The notes beneath the pieces were generated by a model. The model had not been told where the DNA came from. It was given only the letters and a program-made list of their open reading frames with translations, and ran no database searches. 60,000 bases of DNA, taken from assembly GCA_964019335.1 (NCBI GenBank), contig OZ025733.1:1-60000 (forward strand), in the 5' to 3' direction. Source of the DNA: Diplonema japonicum (Eukaryota > Euglenozoa > Diplonemea > Diplonemida > Diplonemidae). Of the stretch, positions 49,567 through 59,187 are shown one piece after another. The position numbers were made by a program, and so were the translations under genes. Position 1 is the stretch's first letter, and the number at the start of each line of letters is the position of its first letter.

Positions 49567-49942
49567 GGAACTCACACCACAAGAGGCTGTCCTCGAGTGG
49601 GATTGTCTTTTACTATGAGTTTTCTTTTCTTTCTTTTATCTGTGGGTGGAGGGAAACCCCCCAATATTTTTGTTTTTTATTTCACTCTTCTGAAATCACT
49701 TCATGTACTCAAGGGGGTTCATTGCTTCACGGTGAGCTCGTGGTGAAGTATTTGCAGTACTTACTACCTACCGCCAAGGAATGACTACCGTACTTTTTGA
49801 GGTAGCGGTAAAGTCATTACCTTGGTTGGCAGAGAGAAACTGCTATTCCACTCATGGTGTGGTCGAAAATTTGTGGTGTTGGGGTGGTTTGTGGGCCAGA
49901 CCCCTCAGACCACCAGTCTGGCCAACACTGCCCATCCCTTTT

Positions 49943-49975
<33 letters not shown>

Positions 49976-50760
49976 GCATTGTACTTTTCTTGCAAAGGCC
50001 TCTTTTAATATTTTTTTCAAAGCAGGTCTCCAAACCCCCTGACATTTTTTTTAATTTTTTTTTTTTTTTTTTTTTTTTTTACATAGTCACAACAAGGTAG
50101 TATGAGCCTTGCCTCACATCCCACCCAAACCTAGGACCTCTTTTTTTGAACCTTTGAAACCAAAAGTGCCAAAAAAATGCAAGCCCCAGCCTAAATTTGG
50201 GCCTTTGTGACACAAAAAACACAAAGAAATTTTTTGGTCCCAAGAGTCCCCTGAGTCCCCTCCAGACCCCTGAAAATTTCAGGGGACTCCTGTCCTGTCC
50301 CTTGGAGTTCCCTGAGTCCCTCAAGGGTCTGGACCAACACTGTGCAGATGCTCTGGTGTTGAGCTGCACACTGCACACATTAAGGACATGACACGGAATA
50401 TTGTGCTGTCAGTGTTGTGGTGATATAGTCACCACTTTCAACCTTGATGATGCAAAGAGGAAAAAAAAAAAAAAAAAAAAGGTAAGGAATTCCCTGTTCC
50501 ACCAAGTTCCAGTTCCACTGGTTCCACCGTTCCACCAAGCTCCGACTTTTCAGTTTGGCAGAAGGGAATGGAATGACCCACCCCTGCATGAGCAGAATCC
50601 CCTCCCCCTCCTCACAATTAATGACTCATATTCGCGTGCGAAAACCTTAGTTGCTGCCAAACGAGCCTTTTTTTTATTTTTTTTTCCCCTCCCCTTTCTT
50701 CTCATTCCGCCCCATGTACTGCGCACCCCCATTCAGGTCAATATCTTTTTAAAAAAAAAT
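49567..50760. repeat. Second repeat cluster, mirrored relatives of the left-end elements
   Basis: In order: 49678-49855, a MITE B relative on the opposite strand with hairpin CCAAGGAATGACT/AGTCATTACCTTGG; 49873-49930, the CAGTGTTGG micro-element (opposite strand, one end decayed); 49972-50050, the reverse complement of 4340-4430; 50054-50342, copy 2 of the 1431-1708 repeat; 50343-50400, a foldback-family fragment; 50487-50580, a direct copy of 9531-9640. T and A runs separate the blocks. The last 60 bases are the duplicated upstream region of gene B. Confidence 0.7.
50054..50342 (-). repeat. Dispersed ~260-bp repeat, copy 2
   Basis: Reverse complement of 1431-1708: T run, then ACATAGTCACAACAAGGTAG, ending GGACCAACACTG at 50342. 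A few substitutions separate the two copies. Confidence 0.75.
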
Positions 50761-51957
50761 ATGAAATTACTGTTCCTTGTGTGCATCATCGCCCTCGCTG
50801 AAGGGCGCCGCCACCCAACTCTAAGGAGGCTTGAGAAGCCCTGCCGCAGCGAGAAGAAGTGCAGGAATTGCGAAGGGAGGTGCGTGAAAGAAGAGACAGT
50901 GCAGTGCCTGAGGGACCCCTGCGAGGACTCGCCATGCGGTGACAAGGAGATGTGTGTTGCGAACTACTGCGGGGAGTGCAGCGCCTGCTGTCTAAAGCCG
51001 AAGAAGTGCAACAAGCGCTCGAAGATGTGCAAGGACGGGAGTGAGATCTTCAGGGACCCCTTCAACAACTGCAAGTACCCCAAGTGCCCTGAACCCGTCA
51101 TCTGCACCAACGATGTGTTCGAGTGTGCTGATGGGACTTACCTGACGAGGGGAGGACCGAACTGCGAGTTCCCTGAGTGCCCTGTCCCTGCCTGCGCCCC
51201 GAAGGACAGCACCACATTCTTCGACCCCAAAACTTGTCAGGTCATCCGCTTTCAATGCGAGGAGGGCTTCGAGTACTGGGGCAACCCGGACTGTGGTTGT
51301 GGTTGCAAGCCGAAGGTCGAGGGCTGCCCCGAGGATGCCTTCATCTGCCCCGACGGTACCTCTCTGTCGAGGGACCCCGCCAACAACTGCGAGTTCCCGA
51401 AATGCCCTGTCCCCGCCTGTGCCCCAGAGGGAGCGATCTTCATGAGGAACCACGAGACCTGCATGCTCATCGACTTTATTTGCCAGCATGATTTCAAGAC
51501 TTGTCAGGCCGTCCGCTTTGAGTGCAAAGACGGGTTCGAGTACTGGAGCAAGGCGGACTGTGGTTGTGGTTGCAAGCCGAAGGTCGAGGGCTGCCCCGAG
51601 GATGCCTTCTTCTGTCCCAACGGTGCCTTTCTGTCGAGGGACCCCGCCAACAACTGCGAATTCCCGAAATGCCCTCCCACTGTCCCCAAGTGTGCTCCGA
51701 GGGGGACCACCAACTACCGTGATTTCAAGATTTGTCAGGTCCTCGGCCTTGAGTGCAAAGACGGGTTCGAGCTCTGGAGCAAGGCGGACTGTGGTTGTGG
51801 TTGCAAGCCGAAGATCCCTGCCTGCGCCCCGAAGGGCAGCACATTCTACGACCCCAGAACTTGTGAGATCAGCCTCATTCATTGCGAGGAGGGCTTCGAG
51901 TACTGGAGCAACACCCCGGACTGTGGTTGTGGTTGTAAGCCGAAGATCGAGGGGTGA
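50761..51957 (+). CDS. Secreted modular cysteine-rich protein B (398 aa), paralogue of A
   Basis: From the ATG after ATTCAG|GTCA and an A run. The signal peptide (MKLLFLVCIIALAEG) and first ~220 residues differ from protein A at only a few positions. Module composition then diverges. At ~residues 232-245 the sequence passes from IDFICQ directly into HDFKTCQAVRFECKDGFE, joining the first half of one type-2 module to the second half of another. Two further type-1/type-2 pairs follow, and the protein stops at KPKIEG, 620 residues shorter than A. Downstream DNA matches the 3' flank of A, so this is a contracted copy rather than an assembly break. No transmembrane segment. Confidence 0.8.
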   Translation: MKLLFLVCIIALAEGRRHPTLRRLEKPCRSEKKCRNCEGRCVKEETVQCLRDPCEDSPCGDKEMCVANYCGECSACCLKPKKCNKRSKMCKDGSEIFRDPFNNCKYPKCPEPVICTNDVFECADGTYLTRGGPNCEFPECPVPACAPKDSTTFFDPKTCQVIRFQCEEGFEYWGNPDCGCGCKPKVEGCPEDAFICPDGTSLSRDPANNCEFPKCPVPACAPEGAIFMRNHETCMLIDFICQHDFKTCQAVRFECKDGFEYWSKADCGCGCKPKVEGCPEDAFFCPNGAFLSRDPANNCEFPKCPPTVPKCAPRGTTNYRDFKICQVLGLECKDGFELWSKADCGCGCKPKIPACAPKGSTFYDPRTCEISLIHCEEGFEYWSNTPDCGCGCKPKIEG

Positions 51958-52891
51958 AGAACAGTTCTTTTTTTCAAGGAAACAAGATTAAGGAGAAAAA
52001 GAAAAAAGGGAAATTAAAATCCTGTCGTGATAACTCACTTTTTTTTTCTTCCTCAATTAGGCCTTTTTTTATTTTGTTTTTTTGTTTCTTTTTTTTCTTC
52101 TTCTTTTTCTTTTTCTTTTTTTTGTTACATCATCTTATTAGACATCATCCTGAAAGAATTAATTCACAAACAAAAACTATTCCCACTTAACCATCTACCA
52201 ACGGACCATTTTTGCCCACCAGGGGGTAATTTTTCAAAAAAAAAAAAGTTTCTAACGCAACGCCGCCCCCCTTGGGATTCTGCAGAACTGCCCTCACCCT
52301 CGTTCGATAAAAAGAGAAAAGAAAGAAAAGGGAAAACAAAAAATGTGAGAATGATCTATTGGCTGTGTCTCAGATACTTGTCAATGTGTGATCGGTTCTA
52401 TGGACCGGATGGACTTTAAAAAAAAAAGAAGAAGAAGAAAAAGTAAAAACAAAAAGAGGGCGTAAAAGTACGATAAAGGAGCATAACAAGGGAACATTTA
52501 GCTAAGGCCGAAGTTCCTTGTTTTCTTCTTTATTGCATTTTTCCCCTCTTTTATTCTCCCTTTCTATTACTTTTTCTTTTCTTTTTTTTTTCCCCTCTCT
52601 TTTTTGTCATACCGGTCCAAATAACCCACTCGCTTTTTTATTTTGTTTTTTTTCCCATTCCTACTTTGCCCTCCTTAGAGTTCTCGACCACCCCTTCTCT
52701 TCCTCCCTCGCTTTCGATACCCTGTTTTTCTATCTAAATATTTCTCAGGCGTCAGTCTTAGACCCTCAAAGAAATATTTATCCAGTTTTTAAGGGGTGAC
52801 CTTTTTTTTTTTTTTTAAAAAAAAATTCTATTTTTAATTATTTTTCAAAAAAGATTTCAACAAAAACAAAGGTGTATGCTTAGCATGCCAT
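51958..52891. repeat. Downstream flank of gene B, duplicated from the gene A flank
   Basis: 51968-52805 parallels 46738-47735 with many indels in homopolymers. After that a T/A-rich stretch leads to GCTTAG at 52883, eight bases before the next ATG. No gene is supported. Confidence 0.65.
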
Positions 52892-54355
52892 ATGTCTGGA
52901 AGGCTCAAGCATGATGGCACGGCAGGTGATGAAAACAGATACGAGATAGGAAATGGACAGAAGTACATATGCAAGCTCATGGGACACGAGGTGTACGTGG
53001 AACTACTCAGCAAACGAAGAAGCAAGAACCGAACCACTGAATACTTTGTGAGGGTCCTGGGCAAAGACAGACGCCTGAACAGGTGGGTCCCCGAGGGTTG
53101 GATAGCAGAAGAATCCAGCACCGCAGGCAGCATACCGGAACTAAATGTACAAAGGACTCTAAAGAGATCCAGAGGCCAAAGCACGAATAAGAAAAACGTT
53201 CAAGACGACCCTCTGCACGTGTTCTCTTTGTACGACGGTGTGCAGTACGACGAAGCCGTTGCACACCACGCAGAAGGCCTCAGAGAAGTGAAATGGATCG
53301 AAAAAGTAGTATTCGGGGACCATGTGGTCGATGCCTGGTACCCATCCCCCCTACCAAGAACAGCTATCAAGGAAGAGGTAACCGCAAACGGTGGATATCT
53401 CTATGTCGATGACGTGACGCTGAAGTACACAGGCAATGCAGGCAGAATGTTGGAACACAAGCAACAACATGGAAGCGGTCTCATGGGCCTACGCGGACCT
53501 CCAGGAACCTGCGTGTACGATTGCGGGCAATGGGCACTGTGGGAACTCGACGGTGGTGAAGGACCAGAGTACAACAACGACGTTGCTGAAAACACCGTTC
53601 ACGAGGACATCACCAACCACAGAACTGTGGAATCCGCACACCGCGAGCTATACTGCCAGAACCTCGGGTTGCTTTCAAAGATATTCCTGGACCACAAGCA
53701 GGAGTGCTTTACGACATCGAACTTCACGTACTTCGTCCTCACCGAGAAGCACGAACGCGAGGACTCCGCCACAACCAGGAAGCCCTTCGACAGCAAAACC
53801 CTGCGTCCCGCCATCGGCGGGATTGACTATCTCTTCAGAGGGTATTTCTCCCGCGAAAAGGGCCAGAAAGACTACAATCTTTCCTGTCTAATGGTCCTTC
53901 CTCCATGGCAACGATTAGGATTAGGACGCATGTTAATCCATTTCAGCTACCTTTTATCGGGCAGAGAAGCGCGGGTCAAACGTGGCATCGGCGGGGGCAG
54001 CCCTGAACGGCCTCTGTCCGATTTGGGGAAAATGGTTTATTTACAGTATTGGAGCGAAAGAGTGGCGGCCTTCCTAAGGGAATGGAAGGCGAAAGGGGTG
54101 CAGGGTACCATTAATGATGTAATTTCCAGGACGCACATTGACAAGAAAGACGTTTTGAAAGCCCTGCACGCCATGGGGATGCTTACAGAGCCGCACAACA
54201 CTCAGTTCAACACCCCTGATGCTATTTTCTGGGACTTTGCGGATGACGCCCTTCCGCAACCAAGCCGCAACGGTCCGATCATCAACGAGGAGAGGCTCTA
54301 TCATGTGGGCATCCACTTCGGTGGTGGGGATGACGATGATAGTTATGAGTGTTAA
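52892..54355 (+). CDS. MYST-family histone acetyltransferase
   Basis: 487 residues. A chromo-barrel/Tudor-knot-like segment lies at ~20-75 (GHEVYVELLSKRRSKNRTTEYFVRV split across it, then RLNRWVPEGWI). The MYST core runs ~165-470: ELYCQNLGLLSKIFLDHK, FTYFVLTE, FRGYFSREKG, then YNLSCLMVLPPWQRLGLGRML with Cys332 and the acetyl-CoA loop QRLGLG, then SPERPLSDLG with the catalytic Glu372, then YLQYWSERV. Relative to TIP60/Esa1 the zinc-finger positions (LYxCxxCLKY ... H ... C) read LYVDDVTLKY ... H, so the finger has lost its cysteines. There are insertions of ~25 residues before ELYCQNL and ~20 before FRGYFS. Expected to acetylate nucleosomal histones such as H4. Confidence 0.88.
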   Translation: MSGRLKHDGTAGDENRYEIGNGQKYICKLMGHEVYVELLSKRRSKNRTTEYFVRVLGKDRRLNRWVPEGWIAEESSTAGSIPELNVQRTLKRSRGQSTNKKNVQDDPLHVFSLYDGVQYDEAVAHHAEGLREVKWIEKVVFGDHVVDAWYPSPLPRTAIKEEVTANGGYLYVDDVTLKYTGNAGRMLEHKQQHGSGLMGLRGPPGTCVYDCGQWALWELDGGEGPEYNNDVAENTVHEDITNHRTVESAHRELYCQNLGLLSKIFLDHKQECFTTSNFTYFVLTEKHEREDSATTRKPFDSKTLRPAIGGIDYLFRGYFSREKGQKDYNLSCLMVLPPWQRLGLGRMLIHFSYLLSGREARVKRGIGGGSPERPLSDLGKMVYLQYWSERVAAFLREWKAKGVQGTINDVISRTHIDKKDVLKALHAMGMLTEPHNTQFNTPDAIFWDFADDALPQPSRNGPIINEERLYHVGIHFGGGDDDDSYEC

Positions 54356-54585
54356 CGTGTGGTGCCCCTGGTATTGACTGGTGGGTTTTTTTTTCCACAC
54401 GTTCTTTTTTATTATTTATATTATTTATTTTGTCTATTCTCGCCCCCCCCCCCCCCCCCCCCTTTCGTTTATTTAAAAAGAATTTTAATATTACCTCATC
54501 ACCCCCCCTGATCATGCAATGAAGCAACGAGAAAAAAAAACAAGATTTCCCTTTTTTTTCTTTCTTTCTCTCTCTCTCCCCTCTC

Positions 54586-54604
54586 TCTTCCCACCACAGG
54601 TAAG
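54586..54604 (+). promoter_or_regulatory. CAG|GTAAG acceptor-like site before the STAND gene
   Basis: A long pyrimidine tract (about 54547-54590, T then CT repeats) ends in ACCACAG at 54599, followed directly by GTAAG and the ATG at 54605. A 3' splice site fused to a perfect donor-like sequence is unusual. Confidence 0.5.
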
Positions 54605-57600
54605 ATGAAGTCGCGACGTGGCAAGGAGAGGAAGGCCCCCTTGCGAAAGAAATCGACGAGGTTTGAAAAGCCGGAGCCCACAGAGGTGTACCCGAAGTTA
54701 GATCTGAGGGATGTGTACAAAAGGCAGTGTTTGGCACTCGGTGTCAAGCCCAACACCCAGATGCTGTGTGTGGTACCAGACGGGAAGGACAGCGACACCT
54801 GTTTGGAAGTACTGGACGCTGGTTGGAACTACCTTGGGGACAAGGGTTCCAGAGCTTTGCTGGAGGTGATCAAGATGTCGCAAAACTTGAAGGCGATTCA
54901 GCTAAGCAGCAACGGGATCACAGACACCACGGTTGAAATGCTCGGCACAGTGCTTGCAAGACACCCCGCTGTAACCGCCATCGACTTGTCGAACAACAAG
55001 ATCACTCAAGAAGCGGTCCCTGCCATCAAGAAGCTGATCAGAGAGAACAAACGGATTGCAAAGATCGAGCTTCGCGGGAACACCAACATGTACGAGGCGA
55101 CGCTTAACGACATCGACAGGCTTCTGATGGAGAACGGGGAGGCTGGTACCAGCAAGATGAACAAGTCTTTACGGCAGATTCTTTGCAAGTTCTCATCGCC
55201 CGCGCCCAGCAGCCTGGCCCGCAAGCAAGGTTTTCTCGACTGGGCAACAAACAAAACCCTCCGCAAGCCTGTCAGAAACATCGATGGTTGGGCACCCATC
55301 TCGGTCTTCATAGGCAGTACCTTCTCCGACTTCCACACAGAGCAACACGTTATAGCCAACCGAATCCTACCCGAGCTCAACCTCCGTCTCAGGAAGCACA
55401 AGATCTACTTGCTACCCATCGACCTGCACCAGAACAAACAGTACAACTGCGACTCCATCGAAAACATCCAGAATGTCAAGTACTGCATCGGCACGCTGCG
55501 ACGCTCTAGCGACATATTCATCGGACTGTTCGGGGAGGTCCTCGGGTGGGTCCCCTCCGTCGACGAGATCCCCAACTACCAGATATACTCCAAGATACGG
55601 CAGGTCGCATCGGAGGAGCCCACGTCCATCACTTACATGCAGTACCTGGAAGCTTTTAAGTACAAAGTGGATGCGGGTCAGGCGCCTGTTGCATTCTTCT
55701 ACACACGGCACCCCAATGTCACTTTGGACATACCCGCATCGTTGAAGGACAGCTACTGCGACAAGCCCCACAGGAAGTGCTGGTGCGCAATCGAGAAAAA
55801 AAAGATCATTGAAAGCGTACCCGAAGCCCTGGTGTACGCTGGCTACGGTGCGCACTTCAAGTCGATCGACAGGTTCGGGCAAGTGCACTTGTGTAGGATT
55901 GCCGACTTTGAGGAAACGGTGCAATCCGACCTGTTCAACGCATTGGAGGTCATGTGCGATGTTGGGAAGTCTCCCCAGAAGGACTACACAAAGGTGATGA
56001 AGGAGAGGTACACCCGAGGCGGGAACATCTTGAAGAAAGTGCTTGCCAAGTACCACAGCTTCACGAACAGGACATGGGTGGGGCGCAGCGAGCTGGTGGG
56101 CAGCACGATGCAGAACATCCTGCCCGACATCAACGACATGCATGACTCGCGGATCATAGTAGTGACAGGCCCCAGGGGGTGCGGCAGGACATCTCTGCTC
56201 TGCAAGGTGGCTCATGTGGCAGGCAAGCTGCAGCAGATGGACGTCATCGAGCACTACCCACTCCTGAAGTCGGTGGTGCCCTCCGCAAGCGATATCAGGA
56301 GTGTTGTCACAGCGCTTTACACGCAAGCCTGCAGAATACCGGGCGCGCCGCTGTGCACACGAGAGAGCGACATCATGGAATCGATGAATACGAACGCGAT
56401 GCCCACATATTTGTGGTCTTACTTGTCGCAGGTCAGCAGGGCCACAGGCAAGCCCATCGCTGTGGTGTTGGACGACGTTGAGAGCATCGCAGGTGTCGAG
56501 TCCTGCCTGGACCTGCTGGGCTCACGCACTAACATACCGTCCTCGGTGCGTGTGCTGCTGTCTGTGCCCTCCGACCGAAAGGATTTACTGAACGAGCTGA
56601 AAACCATCGACCCCAACCACAAGGTCGTCCCCGTAGACAGACTGCTCATCAAAGAGCGCAGAGCCTTCCTAGAGGAGCTCCTCTCCCCATATGGCTGCAT
56701 CCTCTCCCCCGCAGACACGCAAGCCATCATCAGTAAGGAAGCTTCCGTGCTTCCAATGTACTGCAAGCTGCTCGCAAACGAGATACTCCACAAGTCCACT
56801 CACATGGCGGAGATGAGGGTCATCAGCAATGCGCCTGACAGCATGATAGGGCTCGTTACGTACATGCTGGGCAACAGGGAGGCTAAGGAGAAGATCTCAG
56901 GCGGGCAGTTGTACTTTACGAGGCTGTGCTGCGTACTGTCCGTAAGCAGGGCGGGGCTGGGCGACCAGGAATGTCGCGAGATTCTGATGAAAACATTCCC
57001 AGGGGGGGAATCATACCTCCCCAAGGAGCGCAGTGGATACCAGTCAGACGAGAGCAGCGCAGAGAGGCACACGGCAGAGACGAAGGACACCAGAAGAAGG
57101 CTATGGGGGAGGTGGGCAAACACTCCAAGGCTGCTGCCTGGCAGCATATGGTCACGGTTGATCTTCGAGCTGCGCCCCTTCTTGCACAGGAAGGTCGAGG
57201 TGCCCGCTGACTACATCGACTCGTACGTGTTGTGCTACAGCAGCGAGAGCATCAAAACCGCTGTTGTGGAGAGGTACCTCACCACTCGGAAGCGCACAGC
57301 TAGATTCCACGCACAGCTAGGAAACTACTACAGAGGGAAGCTGTACATACCTTATAAAATCCTGTGGCGAAAAGCACTCAGGGAGTGCGTGTACCACTTA
57401 GTTAAATCCTGGTCTTGGGACACGTTGATCACCGTGCTGCGGCCCTCGTTCATCTACCACGTCATCCAGCAGGGCTTTGCGTACGAGCTGCGAAGGGACT
57501 TCGGCGAGGCAGAGAAAGAAATCGGAGAGTGTCTGTCCGTGCACAAGTCAGACTTGTCGTTGCAGAAAGCACTCATGAAGCACTTGCGTTCAGTTACCGA

Positions 57601-58975
57601 ATACAAGGCCTTCTTGCGTGCCTACACCACGCTTGTCCAGGAGGGACCGCACATGCTGTACGGGGCGATGCTCACAGCCCCCACCGACTGGAAGATGGCA
57701 GCGCAGGTACGAAGCGCATTCGCCAGCAGCAATATTAGTTACCTCGCACCAAAGATCGACACCTTCCACGAAATGCGGCGGGAGGGAAAAGTTTCCGATG
57801 CTAGTTACTCCGAGGTATCCATCGTAGCAGGTAGCACCTTCTTGTTTACATGGGCTGCAAAGCCAGTTAGCAAGCAGCAAGGACGGGGAGGGTACCTCGA
57901 GAAAGGGGTCGTGTACGTGTGGGCACACGAGGGCACCCTCGTGCGCACTTTGGACACCGCATCAGACGACCCTGTGGTGCACGTGGTACTGTCTGCAGAT
58001 GAGGAACAGGTGCTGATCGGCAACACATGGCAGCTCACCTTGTGGAGCGTGAGCAAGGGGACCATGCTGGGCGACGTGCGGCTTCCCTTCAAGGGCACGG
58101 CGGAAATCAAAGGGCTGACCTTCTTCCAGGAGCCCGTCAAGCGGCCTGACGCGATGGACGTACCGCTCAAGTCATTTATGATGTGGGACACAAGCGGGAG
58201 GGTCCTGCTGTGGGACACCTTCACAGACAGAGGCAGAAGCATGACAGACACCACGAACACCGCCGTCGACATCGATATGTCACCAGGAGGCGCCAAGCTA
58301 GTCGTGGCCTACGAAGACTGCTCATGTGTCACCTACTCCGCCATGAGCAAGACACCTGCAGTGGTGGCCACCTACACAGGAAGGGACACGCCCAGGATGG
58401 CCAGGTTCGTGCACGAGACCAGCACGCATGTCATTACATTCACGAACCGCAACCTTGCACTGTGGCATGCTGACACGGGCACAGGCATCTTGCAGGTGGA
58501 GATGGACACTTTCAACGTGCTGGCCTCGCTGACCTATCACCCTAAAGAGGGGCTCATTGTGGCTGTGGACCCCCCCAGCGGTATCACATCTTGGAATGTG
58601 GTGAACGACTCGGGCTCGGTGGCAGTGAAGCAGCGGTGCCACACTCCGGTATCGAACGACTGGAACACCCTAGCCGATGGGCTGTTCTGCTGCACCAGCG
58701 AAGGGACCGTCGTCTGCGCCAAGCAGGGCATCGTGAGGTTTGCCATCCATGGCTCACCCCCTTCTTCTTCCGTCACGTTTGCTACGAAAGCACCCCTCCA
58801 GCACACCACACCAGGCCCTTCTGACTGTGTCCCCATCACGTGCTTGGTGTGCACCCCGAACAAGCCATACACCTTCTTCACGGCAGACGGCAGCTCAGGG
58901 ACGCCACTCCTCTTCACGCTTACCAAGCAAGAAGTCCACCATGGACAGACACCATTGCGGGTGTGTTTGGACTGA
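54605..58975 (+). CDS. STAND-class LRR-DUF4062-NACHT-WD protein
   Basis: 1456 residues. Leucine-rich repeats at ~55-165 (CLEVLDAGWNYLGDKG, LKAIQLSSNGITD, VTAIDLSNNKIT, IAKIELRGNTN). A DUF4062 domain begins at ~229 with PISVFIGSTFSDFHTEQ and continues past IFIGLFGEVLGWVP. The NTPase has Walker A GPRGCGRTS at 522-530, where the usual Lys is Arg528, and Walker B IAVVLDDVE with Asp623-Asp624. A helical region follows. The last ~380 residues form WD-like repeats (VVYVWAHEGTLVRTLD, LTLWSVSKGTMLGDV, VLLWDTFTD, LALWHADTGTGIL). This order recalls NWD1, TEP1 and nephrocystin-3 proteins: switch-like ATPases that oligomerise or scaffold. ATP use is doubtful here. Role unknown; signalling or ciliary scaffold are inferences. 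Confidence 0.82.
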   Translation: MKSRRGKERKAPLRKKSTRFEKPEPTEVYPKLDLRDVYKRQCLALGVKPNTQMLCVVPDGKDSDTCLEVLDAGWNYLGDKGSRALLEVIKMSQNLKAIQLSSNGITDTTVEMLGTVLARHPAVTAIDLSNNKITQEAVPAIKKLIRENKRIAKIELRGNTNMYEATLNDIDRLLMENGEAGTSKMNKSLRQILCKFSSPAPSSLARKQGFLDWATNKTLRKPVRNIDGWAPISVFIGSTFSDFHTEQHVIANRILPELNLRLRKHKIYLLPIDLHQNKQYNCDSIENIQNVKYCIGTLRRSSDIFIGLFGEVLGWVPSVDEIPNYQIYSKIRQVASEEPTSITYMQYLEAFKYKVDAGQAPVAFFYTRHPNVTLDIPASLKDSYCDKPHRKCWCAIEKKKIIESVPEALVYAGYGAHFKSIDRFGQVHLCRIADFEETVQSDLFNALEVMCDVGKSPQKDYTKVMKERYTRGGNILKKVLAKYHSFTNRTWVGRSELVGSTMQNILPDINDMHDSRIIVVTGPRGCGRTSLLCKVAHVAGKLQQMDVIEHYPLLKSVVPSASDIRSVVTALYTQACRIPGAPLCTRESDIMESMNTNAMPTYLWSYLSQVSRATGKPIAVVLDDVESIAGVESCLDLLGSRTNIPSSVRVLLSVPSDRKDLLNELKTIDPNHKVVPVDRLLIKERRAFLEELLSPYGCILSPADTQAIISKEASVLPMYCKLLANEILHKSTHMAEMRVISNAPDSMIGLVTYMLGNREAKEKISGGQLYFTRLCCVLSVSRAGLGDQECREILMKTFPGGESYLPKERSGYQSDESSAERHTAETKDTRRRLWGRWANTPRLLPGSIWSRLIFELRPFLHRKVEVPADYIDSYVLCYSSESIKTAVVERYLTTRKRTARFHAQLGNYYRGKLYIPYKILWRKALRECVYHLVKSWSWDTLITVLRPSFIYHVIQQGFAYELRRDFGEAEKEIGECLSVHKSDLSLQKALMKHLRSVTEYKAFLRAYTTLVQEGPHMLYGAMLTAPTDWKMAAQVRSAFASSNISYLAPKIDTFHEMRREGKVSDASYSEVSIVAGSTFLFTWAAKPVSKQQGRGGYLEKGVVYVWAHEGTLVRTLDTASDDPVVHVVLSADEEQVLIGNTWQLTLWSVSKGTMLGDVRLPFKGTAEIKGLTFFQEPVKRPDAMDVPLKSFMMWDTSGRVLLWDTFTDRGRSMTDTTNTAVDIDMSPGGAKLVVAYEDCSCVTYSAMSKTPAVVATYTGRDTPRMARFVHETSTHVITFTNRNLALWHADTGTGILQVEMDTFNVLASLTYHPKEGLIVAVDPPSGITSWNVVNDSGSVAVKQRCHTPVSNDWNTLADGLFCCTSEGTVVCAKQGIVRFAIHGSPPSSSVTFATKAPLQHTTPGPSDCVPITCLVCTPNKPYTFFTADGSSGTPLLFTLTKQEVHHGQTPLRVCLD

Positions 58976-59187
58976 GCCAACCGAAAAACCGCAAAATAAA
59001 CATAATCTAAAAAGAATATGAAAAAGTAACCTAAAAGGGAAACCTATCTTTTAAAAAGAAAACGATGTTCATAAAAGAAAAAAAAAGAAAAAACAAACAG
59101 TATAGTTATAAAACAGTAATCCATTCCCCCCCCCCCCCCCCCCCCACATCGTTCCCCCCGCATCACATCACAGACACAACACAAGCA

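Noticed and set aside
54707-54728. Peptide DVYKRQ, the translation of the Nextera transposon mosaic end, in the STAND protein
   Set aside because: The DNA differs from the 19-base adapter at four positions, all of them third codon bases apart from the first base, and the reading frame continues normally on both sides. Coincidence, not adapter contamination.
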